From contig CAKRLV010000004.1 of NCBI GenBank assembly GCA_934359755.1, forward strand, positions 1 to 64,000: 64,000 bases of DNA, in the 5' to 3' direction. Positions 42,980 to 51,861 of this stretch are shown in pieces. Numbering within the stretch: position 1 is the stretch's first letter; the number at the start of each line of letters is the position of its first letter. The notes under the pieces are model-generated. The model made no database searches. It saw only the letters and a list, made by a program, of their open reading frames with translations, and was not told the origin of the DNA. This DNA comes from an uncultured Agathobacter sp. GTDB taxonomy: Bacteria; Bacillota; Clostridia; Lachnospirales; Lachnospiraceae. The position numbers were made by a program, and so were the translations under genes.

Positions 42980-43008
42980 ATTATAACAGACAAATCCCAA
43001 ATAGCCAA
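42980..43008 (-). promoter_or_regulatory. Promoter for the cheC-cheY operon
   Basis: On the minus strand: TTGGCT (rc of 43003-43008), 17 bases, TATAAT (rc of 42980-42985). Confidence 0.6.
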
Positions 43009-43174
43009 GGAAATATTTAACTTTTTTAAATTTATTTTATAAAATAACAGATATATGGTAAAATATTACTGTTCGATGCAGATATAAAATATATATAATC
43101 TAAATAATGCATTGAAGAATAATGAATAAATAGATTCGGAACTATTATTATACACTAAATTTGGGAGGATGTAA

Positions 43175-45079
43175 ATGGGAGATAAAGAATATCAGGAGGC
43201 TCTTAAACTTGGAAAGAAGGAATATAAGTCTCGTGTGAGCAGAGGAGAGTTTCCGTATTTACCGGTTTTGGATGAGATATTATCGCAGGCGGACATACAG
43301 ACGGAGCAGAATATGGGACTTATGAGTATACCGCTTGATTTTGTTGTAGGAACAAGTACGATGGGAAGGACATATTCATTTGCAGCGAATTTTATGCCAA
43401 TACTTGATGATGGCTCGGAATTTGAAATTAAATGGATGAATCTTTCGGATGCGCAGCTATATGAGGGCATAAGAGATCCTATTAAGTGTTATGAATACCT
43501 GAACAGATATTATGTGGTTGAGGGTAATAAGCGTGTGAGCGTGCTTAAGTATTTTGGGGCAGTGTCTATTCAGGCGAATGTTACAAGGAAGATACCACGT
43601 TATTCAGATGATTATAATATTAAGCTCTACTATGAATTGATGAAATTTAATGAAATTACAGGATTGTGTACGGTTGAGTTTACTAAGCTTGGGCAGGCGG
43701 AACAGCTTCTTAATCTTATTGGCAAGACTACTAAGTGGGATAGTCAGGATAGGGAAGCTTTTAATAAAATTATGTTTTCTTTTTCTAAGGCATATAATTT
43801 CAGAGGTGGAAACAGGCTGCCTATTACGGTGGGAGATGCGATAAGTGCATTTATGGATGTCTATGGCTATGAAGAGACATCTAAGATGACAGAACGTGAT
43901 TTTAATGAGAATATACTCAAAGTCTGGAATGAATTTGGAATGCTTACAGAGAAGCATTCTGTAGATTTGGTTATGAATCCAACAGAGACTACTGGTAAGA
44001 AGAGTCTGTTAAGTTATTTTATACCGACATCCCAGAAAAAATTGACAGTTGCATTTTTGTATCCTAGGGATCCTAAGACGTCTGACTGGATATATGCGCA
44101 TGAGCTTGGAAGAAACTATCTTGAGGATACATTCCCAGATAAGATTAAGACGGTCTGTGTTAATGATGTTAATGAGACTAATATAGAGTCTACAATTCAG
44201 AAGCTGATAAATCAGGGGGTTAGTATCATATTCGGAGTGGCACCGCAGATGATGCAGCCTTGTCTTAAGATAGCAACTGAACATCCGGAGGTCAAGATTT
44301 TGAATTGTTCGCTGAATACACCACATCAGTACATTCGTACTTATTATGGAAGAATGTATGAGGCTAAGTTTTTGTCGGGAATGATTGCTGGAAGTCTTAC
44401 GGACAATGATAAGATTGCATATATTGCAGATTATCCTATTTACGGAATGATTGCCAATATCAATGCATTTGCGCTGGGAGTTGCGTGCACGAATCCAAGG
44501 GCAAAAGTATATCTTGCGTGGTCGACCAGCAAAGGATATGATAGAGAGACATTCTTACAGGAGAATGATATTCATTACGTATCAGATCAGGATATGATTA
44601 CACCTGAAGATGCGTCAAGGCAGTTTGGACTATATAAATATGAAAATGGTGAGGCGCTTAATCTTGTTATGCCGCTATGGAACTGGGGAGTATTCTATGA
44701 GAAAATGATACAGAGTATTCTGGCAGGCTCATATCAGAATGAAGGAAATTCGGATAACAGAGCACTTAATTACTGGTGGGGAATGTCGGCAGGCGTTATA
44801 GATCTGATTTGTTCAGGTAATGTCCCGCATGCAGTCAGAAGACTGACAAATCATATGAAGTATGATATATGTAAAGGAGATATTGTTCCGTTTTACGGTG
44901 AGATATATGCTCAGGATGGAACTTTAAAAAACGGAGAGAATGAAGAATTAAGCCCTAGAGAGATAATGAAAATGGACTATCTTGTTGAGAACGTCATAGG
45001 ATCAATACCTTCTATGGATACATTGATTGATGATGCAAAGGTTGTTGTTGAACTTAAGGGTGTAGAGGAAACTAAGTAA
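43175..45079 (+). CDS. Signal-less BMP-type ligand-binding protein with ParB-like N-domain
   Basis: This 634-aa protein has no signal peptide or lipobox. Residues ~1-280 include a ParB/sulfiredoxin-like segment YYVVEGNKRVSVLKYFGA (the GNKR motif). From ~285, starting KKLTVAFLYPRDPKTSDWIYAHELGR, it is a BMP-family (PnrA-like) nucleoside-binding periplasmic domain, with the usual IIFGVAPQMM, YYGRMYEAKFLSGMIAG and NAFALGV blocks. BMP proteins are normally secreted lipoproteins of ABC transporters; here the fold appears to be an intracellular ligand sensor. The ribosome site is gggaggatg. It leads a four-gene operon with a metallophosphoesterase, an HD-GYP protein and a nuclease. Confidence 0.78.
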   Translation: MGDKEYQEALKLGKKEYKSRVSRGEFPYLPVLDEILSQADIQTEQNMGLMSIPLDFVVGTSTMGRTYSFAANFMPILDDGSEFEIKWMNLSDAQLYEGIRDPIKCYEYLNRYYVVEGNKRVSVLKYFGAVSIQANVTRKIPRYSDDYNIKLYYELMKFNEITGLCTVEFTKLGQAEQLLNLIGKTTKWDSQDREAFNKIMFSFSKAYNFRGGNRLPITVGDAISAFMDVYGYEETSKMTERDFNENILKVWNEFGMLTEKHSVDLVMNPTETTGKKSLLSYFIPTSQKKLTVAFLYPRDPKTSDWIYAHELGRNYLEDTFPDKIKTVCVNDVNETNIESTIQKLINQGVSIIFGVAPQMMQPCLKIATEHPEVKILNCSLNTPHQYIRTYYGRMYEAKFLSGMIAGSLTDNDKIAYIADYPIYGMIANINAFALGVACTNPRAKVYLAWSTSKGYDRETFLQENDIHYVSDQDMITPEDASRQFGLYKYENGEALNLVMPLWNWGVFYEKMIQSILAGSYQNEGNSDNRALNYWWGMSAGVIDLICSGNVPHAVRRLTNHMKYDICKGDIVPFYGEIYAQDGTLKNGENEELSPREIMKMDYLVENVIGSIPSMDTLIDDAKVVVELKGVEETK

Positions 45080-45088
45080 GGAAAACAG

Positions 45089-45679
45089 ATGAAGATATTA
45101 TTTATTGCAGATGAAGAATCCAAGTTATATTGGGACTTTTTTAAAAAAGAGTATTTTGAAGGTATTGATTTGATAGTGTCATGTGGGGATTTAAAGGCAT
45201 CGTATTTGTCATTTTTGGCAACAATGCTTTCGATACCTGTACTTTATGTACGTGGAAATCATGATGATAGATACGATACAAACCCGCCAGAGGGGTGCAT
45301 TTGCATAGAAGATAAGGTATATGTTTACAAAGGTGTCCGGATTATGGGACTTGGAGGCTCGAACAGATATAAACCAGGTATCAATCAGTACTCAGAATAT
45401 CAGATGTGTAAAAGAGTCAAAAAAATGCGCTTTAAAATATGGCGTCACAAGGGTTTTGATATATTGGTCACACATTCTCCGGCACGAGGACTCAATGACG
45501 ATGAGGATCAGTGTCATAAGGGATTTGAGATATTTAATACACTTATTGGAAAGTATAAGCCGAAGTACTTTGTACATGGACATGTGCATCTTGCATATGG
45601 AAGAAAATTCAAGCGCGAGGATCAGGTAGGAGATACAAAAGTAATAAATGCCTACGAGAAGTACACCATAGAATTGTAA
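45089..45679 (+). CDS. Metallophosphoesterase
   Basis: This 196-aa calcineurin-like phosphoesterase has motifs SCGDLKASY, VRGNHDDRY, VTHSPARGL and FVHGHVHLAYG. The first motif reads IADEES, so the metal-binding His of the usual D-x-H is replaced by Glu, which may lower or alter metal affinity. It is 9 bases after the BMP-type gene and shares its operon with an HD-GYP phosphodiesterase, suggesting nucleotide or cyclic-nucleotide chemistry. The substrate is not known. Confidence 0.82.
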   Translation: MKILFIADEESKLYWDFFKKEYFEGIDLIVSCGDLKASYLSFLATMLSIPVLYVRGNHDDRYDTNPPEGCICIEDKVYVYKGVRIMGLGGSNRYKPGINQYSEYQMCKRVKKMRFKIWRHKGFDILVTHSPARGLNDDEDQCHKGFEIFNTLIGKYKPKYFVHGHVHLAYGRKFKREDQVGDTKVINAYEKYTIEL

Positions 45680-45717
45680 TTTACAACAGCAAAAGAATTA
45701 ATGATGGAGAAGAAAAA

Positions 45718-48507
45718 TTGATAGGGAAAGATGAAAAATACAATCTGGCCACAAAATATTACGATATGGGACAGAAATTATATATGCTTGAGGACTATAG
45801 GGATTCAATAAGATATTTGCAGAAAGCTCAGTATATATTTGAGAGTCTTACAGAATACGAGAAACAGGTTGATACATATATTCTTCTTGCGAGAATTTAT
45901 TTTATTGATGGAAGTACTGAACTGTCGATAGACAATTATCTTAGTGCACTCGAAATAGCAAATGAACAGAATAATTCATTTCAGGCAGCTCGTATATACA
46001 ATAGTATCGGAGCAAGATTTTTACTTCTCAATGAGATAGAAAAGGCTATAGATTATCTTGAAAAATCACTGGATGCTTTAGGTGAGGTTAAAAACAAAAG
46101 AGATAAGCGGTATTTAACACTTATGAGTGCTCTTATGATAAATTTTGGAAAGGCGTATTGTGAGAAGAATATGCTTGAAAAATCTCAGAGATATCTCATA
46201 AAAGCGCAGGAGTATCTGGGAGATGATAAGACTAGCAGATTCTATATCCCATTTTTAATTGTCGAGTGTCAGTTGAATCTTGCACGAGGTGACAAAGGAT
46301 ATGTTGTAAATCATATTGATGAGTTGATCGAAGGTGTTATGCACAATAGAATCCAGCCTGAATTTGTACGGAATATAACTGATTTGTGTAATATTTTGCA
46401 GAGATTGGATGATGAACCGCATTTTAAATGGGTGATACGCGCATTTGATACATATACGAAGTCTCACAATACTCCGTATTATAAGATGATAAATGCACAT
46501 ATTTGGGCAGAATATTATAGGTATGTGCATGATCAGGCTAATTATGAGCAGATGTGCGTCAGACATTTCGAGGCATATGAACAGCAGGTAAAAGTCAATC
46601 AGAAGAACAGAGCAGCAGCCATTGATATGAGAATCAAGTTGCAGGTTAAGGATTATCATAGATTTTTTGAAAAATATATTGCCAACATGCAGGAAGAAGA
46701 GAAAGTTGAGAATGAATTCAGGAAGGCAACAGACAGGGAAGAGTGGCTTCTTAATATTCAGCAGAAAACTCAGAGCATGAGTGAATTGTATGTGGACAAT
46801 GAGAACCTTATAGTGAGGTATATTACGCCGATATTAAATGATGAGATTGACATAGATGACGAGCTGGCAAGTGAGCTTTTAAAAGGAATCTGGCATATAT
46901 ACAAGATAGGCAAGAGTGAGTTTAGAATAGGGGTTGAACTTGCACTTAAACTCGAGCCATATTTTGAAAAACGAGATTACAAAGATGAATATATCCGTAC
47001 ACTTGTTATAATTGCATATGCATATATGGGACTTAATGATGAGTTTTATTATGACAAGTGTCTAGAGTATTTTCAAAAAATCATGGAATGTAAATCTTAT
47101 TTTGAGAAGAATGTTGACAGCGAAACCAAATCCATTATTTTACAGGTAGTGTATGATGAGTGCAAATATGTTGCAACAAGCCGAAAAACACCACTTACTA
47201 CAGCGCTGGATATTATACAGGAAAATATCGGAGTTCTTGAAAATTTAATCGAGAAGGGATATGTTGAACTTACAAAGGAACAGTCTGTGCTTTATGAGAT
47301 GAGGCTTACACTTGACTGTATCGAGGAAAATATTGGAAATCGTACAAAAGTAGATGCTTCGGATGAATCATACAAGCGATGTTTTGAAATAATTGATGGA
47401 TATTATACAGAGGAGCTTGCCCAAAAAGATGATGAGCGCTGTATAGATCATAAGGTTTATGGAATACATACTAAGCTTTTATATCTGATGGAGAAAATAA
47501 CAAAAGAAGAATGTCTTGAAAAGTACAGTAAATACTATTCATATTATATTGATGAAAAACATGACGCATGTGATGAAGACAGGCCTGTTGTTTCCCAGTG
47601 TAAGTTTATGCTGATGCTTAAGATGGTGCCAGAAATGCTACATATGGGAGACTATGAGAAGGATTATGTATTTTACAACAAGATTATAGATGATTATCTT
47701 GCGTACATAAAAGATATATCTAAATTGGAATTCGGAAATGTTGTAGGAAGAATTATCTGTCGTTCGCTGTCTAAGATGATGGTCTATATGGATGATCTTG
47801 ACGAGGCAATAGATATCATGATGTCGGTTGTGGTGGAAAGGGATGTTAATCTGTCCATACATTCGCATATGGTTGCGGAAATAGCGAGACTGATTATTGA
47901 GATGATTTACAGACAGGATTGTACGGTTTTAATTGGCAATCTTGGAATACGGGATGAGCAGGAAGCAATGGAATGTTGGCCGGATGTGATGAAGTTTATC
48001 GAGGATTCCGCAATAATACATGATATTGGCAAGATTGATGTATCGAATATCACCAAGAAACAAACGAGAAAACTAAGTGCACTTGAATATGAAAATGTTA
48101 AACATCATCCTGAATTTGGTGCTGCAATGGTTCAAAATTCAGAGTGCATGAGGCCGTATCTGCCTATAATACTTGGACATCATAAGAATTGGGATGATTC
48201 TGAGGGGTATCCTGCAAGTTATAAGTATTTGGATAATCCTAACCCTATACTTGTAAATGTCATTCAGATGGCAGATAATTTAGATGCTGCTACAGATACG
48301 ATATGTAGAGCATATTCTAAGACTAAGACAAGTGATGATGTTATTCGCGAATTTGAAGAAGGAAAGGGCACCAGATATAATCCTAAGTTAGTAAAGATGA
48401 TGCTTAAAGATGAAAAATTCAAAGAAGAGTTAGCAGAGCTTACTACAGATGGCAGAAATGATATATGTTTTAGTATTTTTAATTCATATCTGATGCAGGA
48501 GATGTAA
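45718..48507 (+). CDS. TPR-rich HD-GYP phosphodiesterase
   Basis: This 929-aa soluble protein starts at TTG 45718, after atggagaag. About 700 residues are TPR-like helical repeats (YKLGMRDYRDSIRYLQKAQ-type pattern and AIDYLEKSLDAL). The C-terminus (~715-925) is an HD-GYP domain: HSHMVAEIARL, HDIGK (His768-Asp769), HHPEFG, GHHKNWDDSEGYP and MADNLDAATD. Such domains hydrolyse cyclic di-GMP or cyclic GMP-AMP. The TPR part probably docks a partner. It overlaps the exonuclease gene by one base. Confidence 0.88.
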   Translation: MIGKDEKYNLATKYYDMGQKLYMLEDYRDSIRYLQKAQYIFESLTEYEKQVDTYILLARIYFIDGSTELSIDNYLSALEIANEQNNSFQAARIYNSIGARFLLLNEIEKAIDYLEKSLDALGEVKNKRDKRYLTLMSALMINFGKAYCEKNMLEKSQRYLIKAQEYLGDDKTSRFYIPFLIVECQLNLARGDKGYVVNHIDELIEGVMHNRIQPEFVRNITDLCNILQRLDDEPHFKWVIRAFDTYTKSHNTPYYKMINAHIWAEYYRYVHDQANYEQMCVRHFEAYEQQVKVNQKNRAAAIDMRIKLQVKDYHRFFEKYIANMQEEEKVENEFRKATDREEWLLNIQQKTQSMSELYVDNENLIVRYITPILNDEIDIDDELASELLKGIWHIYKIGKSEFRIGVELALKLEPYFEKRDYKDEYIRTLVIIAYAYMGLNDEFYYDKCLEYFQKIMECKSYFEKNVDSETKSIILQVVYDECKYVATSRKTPLTTALDIIQENIGVLENLIEKGYVELTKEQSVLYEMRLTLDCIEENIGNRTKVDASDESYKRCFEIIDGYYTEELAQKDDERCIDHKVYGIHTKLLYLMEKITKEECLEKYSKYYSYYIDEKHDACDEDRPVVSQCKFMLMLKMVPEMLHMGDYEKDYVFYNKIIDDYLAYIKDISKLEFGNVVGRIICRSLSKMMVYMDDLDEAIDIMMSVVVERDVNLSIHSHMVAEIARLIIEMIYRQDCTVLIGNLGIRDEQEAMECWPDVMKFIEDSAIIHDIGKIDVSNITKKQTRKLSALEYENVKHHPEFGAAMVQNSECMRPYLPIILGHHKNWDDSEGYPASYKYLDNPNPILVNVIQMADNLDAATDTICRAYSKTKTSDDVIREFEEGKGTRYNPKLVKMMLKDEKFKEELAELTTDGRNDICFSIFNSYLMQEM

Positions 48508-49382
48508 TGCGTAAAAAGAAACTGGAAATTGATGATATTTTAAAAGAAACTGGAAATATAGCATTCCTTGATGCAGAGTTCAATGCAGGGATGGACTATA
48601 AAAGAGGCGAGAATATAAGTGAAATAATATCTATAGGTCTTGTGATATGCGATAGTGAATTTAATGGTCTCAAGAAATATTATACACTTGTAAGTAAAGT
48701 GAGTAACTTGCCTGTCTTTCCGATGATTACAAGAATGACTGGAATTACAACAGAAATGCTTGAGGGACAGCCAAGTTTTATGGATGTGTCGAAGCAGATA
48801 AGTGATCTTGTTAAGAAATATAATGTCACCCGGATATATACATGGGGAGCTGCGGACAAACATTCCTTACAATGGGAGAAAGCTGAGTATAGAAAGAAGA
48901 GACTCAGCGGCTACCAGCAGACATCAAAATGGAATTATATAGATATGTGTACAGATATTTCAGGTGTGATATCATCTCAGTTTCTTGGAATAAAAGGTGG
49001 ACTGTCCATCAATATGGAAAATCTTATGTACTTGTGCAATATCAATAAAAAACAAGAACATAATGCCCTCTCGGATGCGTACTATCTGTATAAATGTACT
49101 AAATATTTTAAAGAACCGAACAATGTAAACAGTAAAGAATTTCAGAAGAAAAAAGAACTTGTAAACAGATATTATCAGGAAAAATCGACATATAATTCTT
49201 TTAGAAGATTCAAATCCACTTCAAAAGGAAGCGATTTGTATGGAAAGTGGGATGAGAGGGATATAGAAAATGATATGAGAATCAAGGCGTTAGAGGATGA
49301 TATCAGATTCCTAAAAGGTGAGATTCCTTATGATACAGAGTTTGATACAATTCAGGAATTTTTTGAAAAAAATATTGAATAA
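48507..49382 (+). CDS. DEDDh 3'-5' exonuclease
   Basis: This 291-aa nuclease of the DnaQ/RNase T superfamily has exo I LDAEFNAG (Asp22, Glu24), exo II WGAADKHSL and exo III EHNALSDAYYLYKC, the DEDDh type. The last 80 residues are a basic/helical extension with no known fold. It starts on the final base of the HD-GYP gene and ends the operon. It could process oligonucleotides such as the linear dinucleotides (pGpG) made by an HD-GYP enzyme, as Orn does; that link is inferred from gene order only. Confidence 0.82.
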   Translation: MRKKKLEIDDILKETGNIAFLDAEFNAGMDYKRGENISEIISIGLVICDSEFNGLKKYYTLVSKVSNLPVFPMITRMTGITTEMLEGQPSFMDVSKQISDLVKKYNVTRIYTWGAADKHSLQWEKAEYRKKRLSGYQQTSKWNYIDMCTDISGVISSQFLGIKGGLSINMENLMYLCNINKKQEHNALSDAYYLYKCTKYFKEPNNVNSKEFQKKKELVNRYYQEKSTYNSFRRFKSTSKGSDLYGKWDERDIENDMRIKALEDDIRFLKGEIPYDTEFDTIQEFFEKNIE

Positions 49383-49511
49383 ATTAATAATAACAATTAT
49401 AATCGACTTGTTTGGTCAAAATGGGCATAGAAAGTTGATTATATGATAGTTATCCTATAGATGTTGTTTTGGCTGACATCCATAAAACGCTGTATTTGAT
49501 AATTATCTAAA

Positions 49512-49540
49512 TTGCGACCTGCTAAGCAGGTCGTTTTTGG
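49512..49540 (+). terminator. Terminator before the GNAT gene
   Basis: cgacctgc (49515-49522), taa, gcaggtcg (49526-49533), T5. It ends the four-gene operon far downstream. Confidence 0.8.
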
Positions 49541-49556
49541 GAAATGGAGTTAAAGA

Positions 49557-50048
49557 ATGAGATTTAGAAATGCATCTATAAATGATTTGGAACAGATAGC
49601 GGAACTTGAGGAGAAGTGCTTTCCGCCAGCAGAAGCAGCGGATAAATTCTCTTTTGCGGAAAGACTTAGGGTGTTTCCTAATCATTTTTGGTTGTTAGAA
49701 GAGAATGGAAAAATTATCAGTCTTATTAATGGATGTTGTTCACAAAAACCTATGATTTCGGACGATATGTATGAGGATGCATCTAAGCATGATGAAGATG
49801 GACATTGGCAGATGCTTTTTGGGGTGATGACAGCGCCAGAGGCAAGACATAATGGATATGCATCTATTTTGCTTAATAAAGTTATCGAAAAATGTAAAGA
49901 ACAGGGCCGGCGGGGTATCGTACTGACCTGTAAGCCTGAGCTTATGGATTTTTATAAAAGGCTAGGATTTGTAAATGAGGGGACTTCGCTGTCTAAGCAT
50001 GGTGGGGTAAAATGGAACGATATGAGACTTACGTTCTATGACGTGTAA
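49557..50048 (+). CDS. GNAT family acetyltransferase
   Basis: This 163-aa acyltransferase has the GNAT fold: MRFRNASINDLEQIAELEEKCFPPAEAA, strand LFGVMTAPEARHNGYASILLNKVIEKCKEQGR (motif A, R/Q-x-x-G-x-A-like pocket), and the final TCKPELMDFYKRLGFVNEG. It resembles AANAT-like arylalkylamine acetyltransferases in the CFPPAEAA start and DDHEDGHW region. Substrate unknown. The ribosome site aaatggag precedes the ATG. A terminator shared with tRNA-Thr follows. Confidence 0.85.
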   Translation: MRFRNASINDLEQIAELEEKCFPPAEAADKFSFAERLRVFPNHFWLLEENGKIISLINGCCSQKPMISDDMYEDASKHDEDGHWQMLFGVMTAPEARHNGYASILLNKVIEKCKEQGRRGIVLTCKPELMDFYKRLGFVNEGTSLSKHGGVKWNDMRLTFYDV

Positions 50049-50134
50049 TAATAAAGTAGTAATGATAAGTAGTGATGATATAGGGAGTAATAATAAAGTA
50101 GTAATTATAATAATGATATGAGGGTTGAAATAAT

Positions 50135-50161
50135 AAAAGCAGGTCGTAAAGACCTGCTTTT
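50135..50161. terminator. Bidirectional terminator
   Basis: aaaagcaggtc (50135-50145), gtaaa, gacctgctttt (50151-50161). It serves the GNAT gene and the convergent tRNA-Thr. Confidence 0.85.
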
Positions 50162-50162
50162 A

Positions 50163-50235
50163 AGCTGATAACGGGAGTCGGACCCGTGACCTCTACATTA
50201 CCAATGTAGCGCTCTACCACCTGAGCTATACCAGC
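50163..50235 (-). tRNA. tRNA-Thr (anticodon GGT)
   Basis: On the minus strand a 73-base cloverleaf with acceptor gctggta/tatcagc, anticodon stem-loop acattggtaatgt (GGT), T arm acgggtccgactcccgt. CCA not encoded. Confidence 0.95.
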
Positions 50236-50257
50236 ATGACTCTGCGTCAACTCCTAC

Positions 50258-50286
50258 ATAATACATGAGCACATATCAAATGTCAA
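50258..50286 (-). promoter_or_regulatory. Promoter for tRNA-Thr
   Basis: Minus strand TTGACA (rc of 50281-50286), 17 bases, TATTAT (rc of 50258-50263). Confidence 0.85.
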
Positions 50287-50373
50287 GAAGTATAAGCTTA
50301 TTATATATTATTTTGTATGACCATTTGTATGAAGCGTTTTGTATGAAGTATAAGTTTATTATATATTATTTTG
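50287..50373. repeat. 29-base direct repeat in intergenic region
   Basis: gaagtataagcttattatat... at 50287-50315 recurs at 50345-50373 with one change. The region up to 50566 otherwise contains no gene; it is a leader for the calcium-binding-repeat protein. Confidence 0.7.
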
Positions 50374-50566
50374 CTAAAGTAAATAGGAAAAAGCTCCGAT
50401 ATTTGTGATGTATAGTTAAGTTGGCCACTTAATTACAAATAAAATAGACAAGCCAGGGACGGTATTTGATGAAAGAAAGGAATTTTTTTGAGAATATCGT
50501 TTTTTTATTTCTTAATGAAGGGAGTCGGACAGAGGTAATCGGTATAGTCTTTGAAAGGGTGATTAT

Positions 50567-51712
50567 GTGATTGTTCAATCAAGTTCGATTGGAATGAACT
50601 CAGCAAGGCGCTATAATTCTAAAAGTCTTAGCTATTCGGGAATGAAAGTATGGGATAATAAGACAAGAACAACCGCAGGTGTTGGGCAAGCTGCTTTAGC
50701 AAATCAAGCTGAAAACAGGACTGAAAGTGGATTATTGGATACTGCAAAAAAGGCACTGGAAGATCAGGAAGATAATAACAGTGGGAACAATTCATCTTTT
50801 GATAATCTTATGGATAAGTTTCGTTCTACACAGAGTATCAAGCCACTACAGATACAGGAGCGGGTTGATACTATTAATGAGATAAGACGTCATACTTTGG
50901 ATTATTTATTGTATTTACTGTTTGGTAAAGAGATAGATACCGATTCGTGCTCGTCCTACGTAGATAATTCCTTGAGCGAGGGGAATACAACAGAGTTTGT
51001 ATCACAAAACAATGTGTCACAAAATAATATGTCGGATGAAGAGCGCTACGGTGGAACAATGTCTACATGGAGCTATTATTCAGAGCAAGAGACAACAGAA
51101 TTTAGCACAACAGGAAAAGTGGTTACTGCAGATGGAAAATCTATAGATTTTAATATTAATCTTAGAATGTCGAGATCTTTTGTGGAGAGTACATCATCGG
51201 TTATTAATTTTGGGGCTGCGCAATACAAGGATCCATTGGTTATCAATCTCAACTGTGGAGCTGTAGAGGTGACGGATCAGAAATTCTATTTTGATATTGA
51301 TGCAGATGGTAATGAAGAGTATATATCACAGCTTGGTGCTGGTAGTGGGTACCTGGCACTGGATAAGAATGGTGATGGAATTATCAATGATGGAAGCGAA
51401 TTGTTTGGCACGTCAAGTGGCAATGGTTTTGCTGATCTTGCACAGTATGACCAGGATGGAAATGGCTGGATTGATGAGGCGGATGAGATTTTTGATAAGC
51501 TAAAAATCTGGAGCGTTGATGAGAATGGAAACAGCACTTTGATAGGAATCGGACAGGCTGGTGTCGGAGCTATCTATCTAGGTTCATCAGATACAGAATT
51601 TTCGCTAAATGATAGTCAGAACAATACGAATGCGGTAGTGCGCAAAACAGGTATCTTTTTATATGAAAATGGTATATCTGGAACTATTCAGCAATTAGAT
51701 ATGGCAACATAA
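50567..51712 (+). CDS. Calcium-binding-repeat protein without signal peptide
   Basis: This 381-aa protein has no export signal. The N-terminal ~120 residues are polar, beginning MIVQSSSIGMNSARRYNSKS. Residues ~245-330 carry EF-hand-like calcium loops: FDIDADGNEEY, LDKNGDGIINDGSELFG, YDQDGNGWIDEADEIFDKL and SVDENGNSTL. GXXGX-type ends are typical of bacterial proteins that fold on calcium outside the cell. The absence of a signal peptide, with N-terminal style like the transglycosylase next door, raises a non-Sec export route. Start at GTG 50567. Function unknown. Confidence 0.75.
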   Translation: MIVQSSSIGMNSARRYNSKSLSYSGMKVWDNKTRTTAGVGQAALANQAENRTESGLLDTAKKALEDQEDNNSGNNSSFDNLMDKFRSTQSIKPLQIQERVDTINEIRRHTLDYLLYLLFGKEIDTDSCSSYVDNSLSEGNTTEFVSQNNVSQNNMSDEERYGGTMSTWSYYSEQETTEFSTTGKVVTADGKSIDFNINLRMSRSFVESTSSVINFGAAQYKDPLVINLNCGAVEVTDQKFYFDIDADGNEEYISQLGAGSGYLALDKNGDGIINDGSELFGTSSGNGFADLAQYDQDGNGWIDEADEIFDKLKIWSVDENGNSTLIGIGQAGVGAIYLGSSDTEFSLNDSQNNTNAVVRKTGIFLYENGISGTIQQLDMAT

Positions 51713-51723
51713 TCTGATTAACA

Positions 51724-51756
51724 TATGAGGGGGGATGCTTTTTGCCCCCTGCATAT
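51724..51756 (+). terminator. Terminator after calcium-binding protein gene
   Basis: agggggg (51728-51734) pairs with the gccccct arm (51744-51750), with T5 in the loop side. Confidence 0.55.
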
Positions 51757-51799
51757 CATATTACATGGATAGGCACGGCGAAAATAAGTAGATATTAAG

Positions 51800-51852
51800 A
51801 ATACCGGCTTTCGAAAGTTAGACAAAGTATCTAACGATTGGAGGCCGGTATT
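51800..51852. terminator. Two-stem hairpin between convergent genes
   Basis: aataccggc (51800-51808) pairs with gccggtatt (51844-51852), and inside it gttaga (51817-51822) pairs with tctaac (51830-51835). It sits between the calcium-protein gene and the transglycosylase gene. Confidence 0.6.
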
Positions 51853-51861
51853 TCTATGTCT

